64,000 bases of DNA, from positions 62,001 to 126,000 of the forward strand of contig JAJXHK010000001.1 in NCBI GenBank assembly GCA_021639365.1. Reading direction: 5' to 3'. Each line of letters starts with the position of its first letter. Position 1 is the first letter of the stretch. This DNA comes from Collinsella aerofaciens (GTDB lineage: Bacteria; Actinomycetota; Coriobacteriia; Coriobacteriales; Coriobacteriaceae). Below, piece by piece: positions 1-7,539 of this stretch. A model generated the notes under the pieces. The model made no database searches and was not told the origin of the DNA. It saw only the letters and a list, made by a program, of their open reading frames with translations. The position numbers were made by a program, and so were the translations under genes.

Positions 1-490
1 CATCGCACAAAAGCAGCTTGGGGTTCTTGGCCAGCGCGCGGGCGATGGATACGCGCTGCTGCTCGCCGCCCGAAAGCTGCGCCGGAAAGTTGCCCAGGCG
101 CTCGCCCAGGCCAACCTGACGAAGCGTTTGCTCAGCATCGAGCGAATCAGGGCAGATCTGTGCCGCGAGCTCAACGTTTTCGAGTGCCGTCAGGTTGGGA
201 ACCAGATTGTAGAACTGGAAGACAAAGCCGACGTCGGCGCGGCGGTACTCCACGAGCTGCGCCTCATTGGCGGAGCTCACGTCGCGCCCGTCCACCGTCA
301 CAGTGCCGGAGGTCGCCGTGTCCATGCCGCCCAGAATGTTGAGGGCCGTGGTCTTGCCGGCGCCCGAAGCACCCAGAATGATGGCGAGCTCGCCGCGCTC
401 GACCGTAAAGCTCGCGCCGTCGAGCGCGTGGATGCGGGCGTCGCCTTCGCCGTATGCCTTGATGACGTCTTTGAATTCGATATAGGCCAT
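1..490 (-). CDS. ABC transporter ATP-binding protein (partial, C-terminus off window)
   Basis: Nucleotide-binding subunit of a LolD/MacB/BceA-type ABC transporter, which would energise a separate FtsX-like permease. Reading leftward from ATG at 490, the translation starts MAYIEFKDV and contains the Walker A motif GASGAGKTT, a Q-loop region (VGFVFQFYNLVPNLT), the signature LSGGEQQRVSIARAL and the beginning of Walker B (LLLCD), where the window ends. About 163 of an expected 220-250 residues are present. The partner permease presumably lies to the left, outside the window. The frame and the ordered motifs make the family secure; the substrate cannot be read from this part. Confidence 0.9.
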   Translation of the reverse strand, partial: MAYIEFKDVIKAYGEGDARIHALDGASFTVERGELAIILGASGAGKTTALNILGGMDTATSGTVTVDGRDVSSANEAQLVEYRRADVGFVFQFYNLVPNLTALENVELAAQICPDSLDAEQTLRQVGLGERLGNFPAQLSGGEQQRVSIARALAKNPKLLLCD

Positions 491-540
491 CGATTAATTC
501 CCATCTGGTCGGATAACTCTTTAGTATTACCCATTTCCCA

Positions 541-590
541 CCTACCAAAAAGGGACAGGTTTATTTTGGCAGGTTTTATATGGGGGAACG
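541..590 (+). repeat. Dispersed terminator-like repeat, copy a
   Basis: One of five copies of a roughly 50-bp sequence built as CCTGCCAAAA, a 13-nt loop, TTTTGGCAGG, then TTTTAT and CTGGGG. The stem is followed by a short T run, like an intrinsic terminator. This copy has one stem mismatch and sits between the divergent ABC ATPase and GyrI-like genes. Other copies: 2981-3032, 24041-24090, 30333-30367 and 44257-44305. Confidence 0.75.
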
Positions 591-693
591 GCAGCTATAG
601 ATAGGGCGCCGGGGAGGCCGAGAAATCATCGACGGGGTCAGGCCGACCGCCAAGCACAACGCACGCATCTCAATCTGTCAGCCAAATCATTCG

Positions 694-707
694 AACAGCT
701 GTTCGTT
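694..707. promoter_or_regulatory. LexA (SOS) box
   Basis: CGAACAGCTGTTCG is a perfect palindrome that matches the Gram-positive/actinobacterial LexA consensus CGAAC-N4-GTTCG. It lies 54 bp before the GyrI-like start and just upstream of a TATGAT-like -10 hexamer at about 712, so a bound repressor would cover the promoter. SOS control of this gene is inference from the match and its position. Confidence 0.7.
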
Positions 708-761
708 TCTATGATATGATTCAACTATCTAAGCAGGCCAATATGCAGAAAGGCGGCCAAC

Positions 762-1400
762 ATGGCGTTCGACTTTAAGAAGGAATGCAAGGAGCTCTAC
801 AAACCTGCAAGCAAGCCGAGTATCGTAACTGTCCCGCCTATGAGCTACGTTGCCGTTCGCGGAAAGGGCGACCCAAATACCGAAGGTGGCGAGTATCAAA
901 ACGCCCTGCCGCTACTTTACGGCATCGCCTATATCGTCAAGATGTCAAAGAAAGGCTCAAGGAGTATCGAGGGCTATTTCGACTTTGTGGTACCGCCGCT
1001 CGAGGGTTTCTGGTGGCAAAAGTCCCCGAGCGGCGACATCGATTATGCCCACAAGGACAATTTCAACTTTATCTCGTGCATCCGCCTGCCTGATTTCGTC
1101 ACCCGAGATGACTTTGACTGGGCAGTCGCGGAAGCCACGACCAAAAAGAAACTGGACTTTTCCGCCGTCGAACTGCTTAAAGTTGACGAGGGTCTCTGCG
1201 TTCAATGCATGCACACCGGACCCTACGACAACGAACCGGCGACCGTAGACGCTATGCATGAATACACGACCGAGCTGGGCTATGTTCCCGACTTCTCAGA
1301 CACCCGTTTACATCACGAAATCTATCTCTCCGATCCACGCAAATGCGCACCGGAGAAACTTAAGACCGTGGTTCGTCATCCTATCAAGCGCGCTGAATAG
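762..1400 (+). CDS. GyrI-like small-molecule-binding domain protein
   Basis: A 212-residue protein of the GyrI-like (PF06445) superfamily, whose fold binds small molecules and, in E. coli GyrI/SbmC, protects DNA gyrase. The start ATG at 762 follows a GGCGG-type ribosome site. Family features visible are the N-terminal KKECKELYKP segment, the early SIVTVPPMSYVAVRGKGDP strand, the aromatic EGFWWQ segment and the C-terminal HHEIYLSDPRK element. It is monocistronic. A LexA palindrome lies at 694-707, and E. coli sbmC is also an SOS gene, so a DNA-damage role is a reasonable inference. The exact ligand or partner is unknown. Confidence 0.8.
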   Translation: MAFDFKKECKELYKPASKPSIVTVPPMSYVAVRGKGDPNTEGGEYQNALPLLYGIAYIVKMSKKGSRSIEGYFDFVVPPLEGFWWQKSPSGDIDYAHKDNFNFISCIRLPDFVTRDDFDWAVAEATTKKKLDFSAVELLKVDEGLCVQCMHTGPYDNEPATVDAMHEYTTELGYVPDFSDTRLHHEIYLSDPRKCAPEKLKTVVRHPIKRAE

Positions 1401-1513
1401 CGTGGGGCGTCATTTCACGCGCTAGGTTTTAAGCCAGCCAACCAGCCGCCTCCTAGGCCGTCCGGTAATTATCTTGACGCGGCCCGTCGCATCTTATAAG
1501 TTTGTTTTGCTAA

Positions 1514-1557
1514 AGCTGGAAAGCCTCTCAACGATGCGCAACTCCAGCTCTTTTTCT
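1514..1557 (+). terminator. Intrinsic terminator or attenuator before the ClC gene
   Basis: AGCTGGA (1514-1520) pairs with TCCAGCT (1543-1549) and is followed by CTTTTTCT. It could end the GyrI-like transcript. It also lies downstream of a possible promoter (TTGACG at about 1477 and TATAAG, 15 bp apart) and only 14 bp before the ClC start, so it could act as a leader attenuator. Confidence 0.5.
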
Positions 1558-1570
1558 ATCAAGAGAGCAA

Positions 1571-2821
1571 GTGTCAGAAAGCAAAATGTCAGAAAGTAGC
1601 GCTTTGAGCAGAATCAAACGCCTGGTCAACACCTATAGCGGTCTCGTGCTCATGGGCGCCGTCGGAATTCCTATCGGCGTTATCGTTGGCGCCATCTGTG
1701 CCCTTTTTGGTCGTGTGCTCCTGGCAATCGGCGCCTTCCGGGACGTGCACGTCGCGTTGCTGCTCCCCTTTCTCGCTCTTGCGGGCCTTGCCATCGTGTT
1801 TGCCTACCGCACCTGGGGCAAGGGCACCGACCGCGGCATGAGTCTGGTGTTCGACGTAGGCCACGGACGCGAGGACGCCATCTCCCCACGTTTGGTGCCG
1901 CTCATTATGCTGAGCACGTGGGCCACGCATCTCTTTGGCGGCAGTGCGGGACGCGAGGGCGTGGCCGTGCAGATCGGTGCAACCGTCTCGCATTGGATTG
2001 GCCAGCGTCTACCTTTCCGAGACCCCGGCAACACGTTTTTGCTTATCGGCATGGCCGCTGGCTTTGCCGGACTCTTTCGAACGCCGCTCGCCGCTACGGT
2101 CTTTGCTGTCGAGGTGCTGGTCGCCGGACGCATGGAATACCGCGCGCTGTTTCCCGCGCTTACGGCTTCACTTGCCGCAAGCATGACCTCCGGCGCTCTG
2201 GGACTCGAGAAGTTCGAGGTCGCCATTACCGCCTCGTATGCGCTCGACCTCCCCGGTCTTGGACGGCTGGCGTTGTTGGGTATCGCGTTTGGTATGGTAG
2301 GTGGCGCTTTTGCCTGGTGCCTTGCCCACGCCAAGACCCTTGCGGCGCGGCTGTTCCCCAACCCTTATACGCGCATTGCCGTTATGGGCCTTGTGCTGTC
2401 GGCGATTTTGTTCGCGCTGTGGCAAGGGCGATACTGCGGACTTGGCACCAACCTGATATCGGCGGCACTCAACGGTGACGGCAAGGTCGCCATCATGCCT
2501 TGGGACTGGGCGCTCAAATTCACACTCACCATTGCCACGCTTGCCGCAGGATATCAGGGTGGCGAGGTAACGCCGCTGTTCTCCATCGGCGCCAGCCTGG
2601 GTGTCGTGCTCGCCGGGATTCTCGGCATGCCCGTCGAGCTCTGCGCCGCGCTGGGATACGCCGCCGTCTTTGGCAGCGCCACCAACACGCTACTCGCGCC
2701 GATCCTCATTGGCTGCGAGGTCTTCGGTTTCGGTAATCTGCCGATGTTCTTCATCGTCTGCGTTGTGGCTTATCTGTTCAACATGGACAAATCGATCTAC
2801 GCTCTGCAAAAGCGAGCGTAG
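1571..2821 (+). CDS. ClC-family anion channel/antiporter
   Basis: A 416-residue polytopic membrane protein of the voltage-gated chloride channel (ClC) superfamily. The anion-pathway motif is present as GSAGREGVAVQIG at about residues 124-136, and the second pathway segment as QGGEVTPLFSIGASLG in the C-terminal third. No CBS domains follow. From memory of the family, GREG without the following Pro and the GEVTPLF segment resemble the fluoride-exporting CLC-F group more than E. coli ClcA; this is suggestive, not decisive. No fluoride riboswitch was recognised upstream. The start is GTG at 1571, with an in-frame ATG at 1586 as alternative; neither has a strong ribosome site. Confidence 0.85.
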   Translation: MSESKMSESSALSRIKRLVNTYSGLVLMGAVGIPIGVIVGAICALFGRVLLAIGAFRDVHVALLLPFLALAGLAIVFAYRTWGKGTDRGMSLVFDVGHGREDAISPRLVPLIMLSTWATHLFGGSAGREGVAVQIGATVSHWIGQRLPFRDPGNTFLLIGMAAGFAGLFRTPLAATVFAVEVLVAGRMEYRALFPALTASLAASMTSGALGLEKFEVAITASYALDLPGLGRLALLGIAFGMVGGAFAWCLAHAKTLAARLFPNPYTRIAVMGLVLSAILFALWQGRYCGLGTNLISAALNGDGKVAIMPWDWALKFTLTIATLAAGYQGGEVTPLFSIGASLGVVLAGILGMPVELCAALGYAAVFGSATNTLLAPILIGCEVFGFGNLPMFFIVCVVAYLFNMDKSIYALQKRA

Positions 2822-2869
2822 AAAGATGTCCAAGCAGGTGGTCTCAACCGGAAACGGCATGCCACTCTG

Positions 2870-2972
2870 AGGCTGTATTCCGGGACACGGTTTCCGCTAG
2901 GCCCTCCAAGGGGAAAGCTCATCCCATTCCGAGGCGTCAAACCGGGACACGGTTTCCGCCCACAGCCTCCTC
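2870..2972. repeat. Imperfect palindrome with a duplicated internal motif
   Basis: Between the ClC gene and the histidine kinase. The 18-mer CCGGGACACGGTTTCCGC occurs twice in direct orientation (starting near 2880 and 2943) inside GAGGCTGT...ACAGCCTC outer arms. No coding potential is seen here; the function is unknown. Confidence 0.5.
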
Positions 2973-2980
2973 CATCGACG

Positions 2981-3032
2981 TTTCCCCAGATAAAACCTGC
3001 CAAAATAAACCTGTCCCTTTTTGGCAGGTTTT
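2981..3032 (-). terminator. Dispersed terminator-like repeat, copy b
   Basis: Minus-orientation copy of the CCTGCCAAAA/TTTTGGCAGG repeat. It begins at the stop codon of the histidine kinase gene and ends with TTTTAT on the minus strand, so here it probably serves as the terminator of the two-component operon. Confidence 0.7.
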
Positions 3033-4392
3033 AGAGGCGGACGGTGAAGGTGATTTGGTTGCCGCTGCCGCAGACAGAAGCGCTCCCGCCATGTGCTTCG
3101 GCGATGGCGCGCACGACGGACAGTCCCACGCCCGAGCCGCCTGTCTTGGAGCTGCGCGACACGTCCGCACGATAGAAACGGTCGAACAATCGGTCCAAGT
3201 CGCCTTCGGGCAGCTCGTCCACGGCGTTCGATACGATAAGCTCGGCGGCGCCCTTACCCTTGCCGTGCGAGACGGCGCGCAGGCTCAGCTCGATCACGCT
3301 GCCCTCGCTCGCATAGCGTGCGGCGTTGTCCAACAGCAACTCAACCACCTGCGTCACCGCCGCGGCATCGGCATGGACCCGCACGCCGTCCGCAATCGAT
3401 ATCGACAGATGCTTGCCACGCGAAACCGCCACCGACTTAAACGGCGCGGCTGCCTTGTCAACTGCCTCAGCAAGATCGATCGACGCCATGGTAAAGCCCG
3501 CCGAGCCCTCGTCCATGCGAGCCAAAAATACCAGACGCTCCGTCAGCGCCGTCAGCCGCGCGACCTGCTCGTGGATGCTCTGCGTCCACTCGCTCTCGCC
3601 GCTCTCAATCTCTTGTACCTCGTTCGCGGCATCAATCACAGCCAGCGGCGTCTTGATCTCATGGCTTGCATCGGTAATGAACCGCTTTTGCTTGCTGTAG
3701 CTCTCGACCATCGGTCGAATTACCGCGCCCGAGGCGCCCGCCACAATTGCCAGCACCGCCAGCCAGCCAATGCAGCTGATTGCCACGCTCGCGCTCAAAA
3801 ACGAATGGAAGCTTGCAAGCTCGCGCGAACAGTCCACGAACACATAGGTGGTCTCGCCGTCTTGAACGTCGGTCGTATAGCGATAATTGCCAGAAAAACC
3901 CGAGACCCAACCCTTGGAATGCAACTTGGCGGCAATACTGGCGGCGCGCTTGGCACCCACCGCGGCAATGCGGGCCGTATTGACATCGGCAACCTGTCCG
4001 GCGTCAATCGTCACCGTAAAGTAGCGCGTGTCGAAGGGAGACTCCGCCGTCATGCCTTCGAAGTGTCTGATGCGAACGCCCGCTTGGCTATCGCCGGCAT
4101 CCTTGCCATTAGCGGGCTCGGCTTTAGGCTCGTCCCCCCAATCGATACCGTCCTTGCCCGCCAGAATATAGTCCAGGCGAGCGTCGGCCATCTTGCAGAT
4201 ATGCGAATAATTGACGATGTTGATGCCGGCGATGATGAGCGTGAGCACCACGGTCACGGCGCCCATGGCAACGAGGATAAACTTGCGACGCAGACGGCGG
4301 CCCAATGCGTCAACAGAATTAGCCCGCCCCTTACTACTCGAGGCGGCGTGAAACCACTCCGTCATGCGCTTGCACCACGCGCTCGCGCTCAC
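3031..4392 (-). CDS. Sensor histidine kinase
   Basis: Membrane sensor kinase of about 453 residues, second gene of a two-component operon. Transmembrane helices lie at about 38-61 and 199-225 around an extracytoplasmic sensor region. They are followed by a HisKA domain with the phospho-acceptor in SHEIKTPLAV (His about 244) and a HATPase_c domain with the N-box LLLDNAARY and G-box GGSGVGLSVV. I chose GTG at 4392, three bases past the regulator's stop, with GAGGAAGG upstream, implying translational coupling; ATG at 4365 (MTEWFH) is the alternative. The ligand is not evident. The family is certain; the start is less so. Confidence 0.9.
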   Translation of the reverse strand: MSASAWCKRMTEWFHAASSSKGRANSVDALGRRLRRKFILVAMGAVTVVLTLIIAGINIVNYSHICKMADARLDYILAGKDGIDWGDEPKAEPANGKDAGDSQAGVRIRHFEGMTAESPFDTRYFTVTIDAGQVADVNTARIAAVGAKRAASIAAKLHSKGWVSGFSGNYRYTTDVQDGETTYVFVDCSRELASFHSFLSASVAISCIGWLAVLAIVAGASGAVIRPMVESYSKQKRFITDASHEIKTPLAVIDAANEVQEIESGESEWTQSIHEQVARLTALTERLVFLARMDEGSAGFTMASIDLAEAVDKAAAPFKSVAVSRGKHLSISIADGVRVHADAAAVTQVVELLLDNAARYASEGSVIELSLRAVSHGKGKGAAELIVSNAVDELPEGDLDRLFDRFYRADVSRSSKTGGSGVGLSVVRAIAEAHGGSASVCGSGNQITFTVRL

Positions 4393-4394
4393 GC

Positions 4395-5078
4395 TTATTC
4401 GCCTTCCTCGACAACCTCGAGCGAATAGCCCTGGTTGCGCGACGCGCGAATGGCAACGTTGGCACCAAGCGCCGTCAGCTTTTTGCGCAGGTACGAGATA
4501 TAGACCCACACCACGTTGGCGCCTTCGGGCGCGTCCTCACCCCAAACCTCGAGCATCAGACGTTCAGTGGGCATGCGCGTGCCGGCGTTGCGCATAAAGA
4601 GTTCCATAAGCTGAAACTCGCGATTGGCCAGGTGCTCCTCGCCCAAGGGTCCCACAAGCGTGCAAGCCGCCGTGTCGAGGCGCACATTGCCCACGCTGAG
4701 CGTAGTGGCGTCAATTGCCGTCGCGGCACGCGTCATGGCACGAATGCGCGCAAGCAGCTCCTTGGCGGCAAACGGCTTGGTCAGGTAATCGTTGGCACCG
4801 GCATCCAGGCCCTCGACCTTATCGGACACCTCGCTTTTTGCCGTGAGCATGATGATGGGCAGTCGCTTTCCGGCGGCGCGTGTACGCTTGAGCACCTCGA
4901 TGCCGTCCATGCCGGGCATCATGATGTCCAGGATTGCGGCGTCGTAATCGTTGGTGAGTAGATTCTCGAGCGCCGTCAAGCCGTCGAGGGCGGTGTCGAC
5001 CTCGTAGTCGCTATGTTGAAGAATCGCGGTGAGGGCGCGGGAGAGACCAGGTTCGTCCTCGGCAAGCATCAGCTTCAT
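4395..5078 (-). CDS. OmpR-family response regulator
   Basis: A 227-residue response regulator paired with the downstream kinase. The receiver domain (1-115) shows the acidic pair ED (7-8), phospho-acceptor Asp51 in AAILDIMMPG, the LTA switch and Lys101 in YLTKPF. The C-terminal half is an OmpR/PhoB winged helix (NREFQLMELF to VYISYLRKKL). The kinase begins essentially at its stop. The upstream region holds direct GCCTTAGC repeats of 11-bp period, the spacing expected for tandem half-sites of this family, so autoregulation is likely. Confidence 0.95.
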   Translation of the reverse strand: MKLMLAEDEPGLSRALTAILQHSDYEVDTALDGLTALENLLTNDYDAAILDIMMPGMDGIEVLKRTRAAGKRLPIIMLTAKSEVSDKVEGLDAGANDYLTKPFAAKELLARIRAMTRAATAIDATTLSVGNVRLDTAACTLVGPLGEEHLANREFQLMELFMRNAGTRMPTERLMLEVWGEDAPEGANVVWVYISYLRKKLTALGANVAIRASRNQGYSLEVVEEGE

Positions 5079-5142
5079 AGTTGCTCCTTTGGCGCATGGC
5101 TCTACAGGTTTCGATACTGCCGATGATAGCGTACCGTCAACC

Positions 5143-5215
5143 GCCTTAGCGCAGCCTTAGCTGCTCAACCTGCGCGTTTTTAAATACGCAGGATGTGGCT
5201 TAGCCAAACTTAAGG
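5143..5215. promoter_or_regulatory. Candidate response-regulator binding sites
   Basis: GCCTTAGC occurs at 5143-5150 and 5154-5161 (11-bp period), with related GGCTTAGCC at 5197-5205 and CTTAAG at 5210-5215. A small hairpin (CTGCG...CGCAG, about 5168-5191) lies between. All are upstream of the response-regulator start at 5078. The rest of the 5079-5306 gap shows nothing coding. Confidence 0.4.
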
Positions 5216-5306
5216 CGCACGTGTCGAGCGCTTTGACGCATGCCGGGCGCGAAGGGACAGTGACTCGTCCTTTCACGGCGTCCTAGTTATGCAAAGTGCT
5301 CGAGCG

Positions 5307-5885
5307 TTACTCCTCGTACGCGCCCTCAAGCCGAAGCAGCCACTCCTTGCGGTCAAGCCCGCCGGCATATCCGTTGAGCGAACCATCGGCGGCAACTACG
5401 CGATGGCACGGCACGATAATCGAAATGGGATTACGCGCGACCGCAGCCCCCACCGCACGAGGAGATACAACGGGTGCCTCGTTCCCCGGCACCCGATGGC
5501 GGGCGGCAACACGCTGGGCGATCTCGCCATACGTAGCGACCTCGCCACGCGGGATAGAAAGCAGCTCGTACCAGACTTCACGCTGAAACGCCGTGCCAAT
5601 CAAATGCAACGGCGGCGTATACCGAGGCTCCTGCCCCGCAAAATAAGCATTCAACCAAGCCCAAGAACGCTCGAGCACCGAGGAGGCCGCACCATTTGCG
5701 GGATTCACCAAAGATATCCCACCGGTACCAGAAACCGCATCGGCGCCTTCAACATGTTCGGAGTCTTCACGGAGAAGCGTGGAACCAAAGTGCTCCTGCC
5801 CCTCAAACCAAAGCCCCGTCAGACCGCGGCCATCAGCGGCAAGCAAGATTTCGCCCAAAGGCGAGGCAAATGTCGTCGTGACCAC
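5307..5885 (-). CDS. ogt: Methylated-DNA--protein-cysteine S-methyltransferase
   Basis: Suicide DNA-repair protein that moves the alkyl group from O6-alkylguanine to its own cysteine. The 192-residue protein ends with the active-site block IIVPCHRVVAADGSLNGYAGG, preceded by the helix-turn-helix region (GEVATYGEIAQRVAARHRVPG) that flips the damaged base. The length fits the Ogt/MGMT family. The start ATG at 5885 (MVTTTFASPLGE) has GAAAGGAG upstream. It stands alone between the two-component operon and a GC-rich intergenic repeat region. Confidence 0.93.
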   Translation of the reverse strand: MVTTTFASPLGEILLAADGRGLTGLWFEGQEHFGSTLLREDSEHVEGADAVSGTGGISLVNPANGAASSVLERSWAWLNAYFAGQEPRYTPPLHLIGTAFQREVWYELLSIPRGEVATYGEIAQRVAARHRVPGNEAPVVSPRAVGAAVARNPISIIVPCHRVVAADGSLNGYAGGLDRKEWLLRLEGAYEE

Positions 5886-5945
5886 CAGCGGCTCCTTTCA
5901 AAACTCCGCAACATAATACCGCGAATTGTGCAGACAACCCCAATC

Positions 5946-6100
5946 GACCCCAAAGTCACCCAAGGCAGCAAGCGCGACAGCGCCGCAGCTGCCGCACGAC
6001 CCCAAAGTCCCCGCAGGCAGCAGGCGCAACGCGCCGCAGCTGCCGGCCGCGCTCCGCAGCCCCCCCAAGGCGGCAGGCGCAAAGCGCCGAGGCCGCCGCC
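5946..6100. repeat. GC-rich degenerate tandem repeat
   Basis: Two copies, 52 bp apart (CCCCAAAGTC at 5948 and 6000), of a unit ending in CGCCGCAGCTGCCG, followed by a decayed third copy. Each unit can fold on GGCAGC/GCTGCC. No credible gene lies in 5886-6200. Confidence 0.6.
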
Positions 6101-6200
6101 GGGACTAGGGCCCGCAACAACCACGTGCCCCCACATCAGCCCAGCGGCCCCAACCAGCAACGGCCCCATCGCAGGCCGCTCGCAGCCGAGTCGCCGCAGG

Positions 6201-6324
6201 GGGGGCCGGGCTTAGTTTTCAGAACACTCCGCAGACCAGTGTGGCGCCTTGTCCGCAGCTCCGAAGGAGCAGGACAAGGCGCCACACATGGTCGAGGACG
6301 TTCTGAAAACTAAGCCCGGCCCCC
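6201..6324 (+). repeat. Nested long palindrome, family 1, element 1
   Basis: Outer arms 6201-6225 and 6300-6324 are perfect complements (25 bp; GGGGGCCGGGCTTAG and onward). Inner arms 6239-6254 and 6272-6287 are 16-bp perfect complements (GTGTGGCGCCTTGTCC), closed by the loop GCAGCTCCGAAGGAGCA. The internal loops carry TCCGCA on the left and CGAGGAC on the right, the signature shared by five elements. It lies 15 bp after the asd stop codon on the minus strand. Confidence 0.85.
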
Positions 6325-6339
6325 GCCGGACAGGTCGCA

Positions 6340-7365
6340 CTACTCGCAGAGCAGCTTAGCAATCTGGACGGCGTTGGTTGCCGCGCCCTTACGGATTTGG
6401 TCGCCGCAGCACCAGAAGGTGATGCCGCGCGCGGCCTCGGGGTTCGAGATGTCGCGACGCACGCGACCGACCCAAATCAAATCCTGGTCGGAGGTGTCCA
6501 TCGGCATGGGGAAGCGGTCGTGTGCATCCTCGGCGCCCAGATCGTCAACCAGCTTGACACCCGGAGCAGAAGCCAGCGCGGCACGGGCCTCTTCCACCGT
6601 AATATCGCGCTCAAACTCGAGCGTAATGCTCTCGGAGTGCGAGCGCAGCACGGGCACGCGCACGCAGGTACAGTTCACGCGCAGCTCGGGCAGGTGCATG
6701 ATCTTGCGGCCCTCGTTCTGCAACTTCATCTCCTCGGAGGTAAAGCCCTCTTCCTTGACACCGCCAATCTGCGGAATCAGATTGCTCGCGAGCTGGGCGG
6801 CAAATGCACGCGGCTCGGGAATCTCCTCGCCACGGCCCAGGGCGGCCAGCTGAGCCTCGAGCTCGGCCATGCCGGGAGCGCCGGCACCCGAAGCCGCCTG
6901 GTACGTCGAGACGATCATGCGCTTCACGCCGGCGAGCTGATGCAGCGGCCACGTGGGAACCAGGCCGATGATGGTCGCGCAGTTGGGATTGGCGATAAGG
7001 CCGTGATGCCACTTGATGTCGTCGGCATTGATCTCAGGCACAACCAGCGGCACCTCGGGATCCATGCGGAAGGCGTGGCTGTTGTCGACCACGACGGCGC
7101 CGCGCTTGACGGCCTCGGGCAGCAGCTCCTTCGCAATATCGTCGCCGGCGGCGCCGAGCACGATGTCGCAGCCCTCAAAGGCCTCGGGGCAAGCCTCCTC
7201 AATCACAACCTGCTCGCCGCGGAACTCGACGGTCTTGCCCGCAGAGCGCGCGCTCGCTAGCAGCTTGAGCTTGCCGACCGGAAACTCCTGCTCGTTGAGG
7301 CACTCGAGCATCTGGGTGCCCACGGCTCCCGTCGCGCCCAAAATAGCAACCGTGTACTGTTTCAT
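6340..7365 (-). CDS. asd: Aspartate-semialdehyde dehydrogenase
   Basis: Reduces beta-aspartyl phosphate to aspartate semialdehyde with NADPH, the branch point to threonine, methionine and lysine. The 341-residue protein opens with the nucleotide-binding loop ILGATGAVGTQ, has the catalytic cysteine in NPNCATI and a QAASGAG segment typical of the family. I chose ATG at 7365 because GGGGGA lies just upstream; an in-frame upstream ATG lacks a site. lysC lies upstream on the same strand (174 bp apart, with a hairpin between), so the two may be partly co-transcribed. Nested palindrome element 1 follows directly. Confidence 0.95.
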   Translation of the reverse strand: MKQYTVAILGATGAVGTQMLECLNEQEFPVGKLKLLASARSAGKTVEFRGEQVVIEEACPEAFEGCDIVLGAAGDDIAKELLPEAVKRGAVVVDNSHAFRMDPEVPLVVPEINADDIKWHHGLIANPNCATIIGLVPTWPLHQLAGVKRMIVSTYQAASGAGAPGMAELEAQLAALGRGEEIPEPRAFAAQLASNLIPQIGGVKEEGFTSEEMKLQNEGRKIMHLPELRVNCTCVRVPVLRSHSESITLEFERDITVEEARAALASAPGVKLVDDLGAEDAHDRFPMPMDTSDQDLIWVGRVRRDISNPEAARGITFWCCGDQIRKGAATNAVQIAKLLCE

Positions 7366-7443
7366 GCTTCCCCCTTTAAAGGTTGTGGCTATCGCCCGCA
7401 CGCCAAGCAGGCCGGATATTCTTGCCCAGTTTATACAAGAACA

Positions 7444-7464
7444 GGGCGGGCACGAAACCCGCCC
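7444..7464 (-). terminator. Hairpin between lysC and asd
   Basis: GGGCGGG and CCCGCCC pair around CACGAAA; on the minus strand this is followed by a T-rich stretch (TGTTCTTGTATAAA). It is probably a weak terminator or processing site after lysC. Confidence 0.45.
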
Positions 7465-7539
7465 CGTCGAAACGAAACCGAAACGAAACGCCCCGCCGTA
7501 GTTTTTGAGGCAAGTCCCAAAAATCTACTGGGATAGCAG

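Noticed and set aside
128..604. Plus-strand frame through the ABC ATPase and the dispersed repeat
   Set aside because: It is antisense to clear ATPase motifs; its tail KRDRFILAGFIWGN merely translates the repeat and recurs at the other copies.
1401..1570. Fluoride riboswitch before the ClC gene
   Set aside because: The conserved GGNGATGG and pseudoknot elements are not found; only a simple terminator stem is seen.
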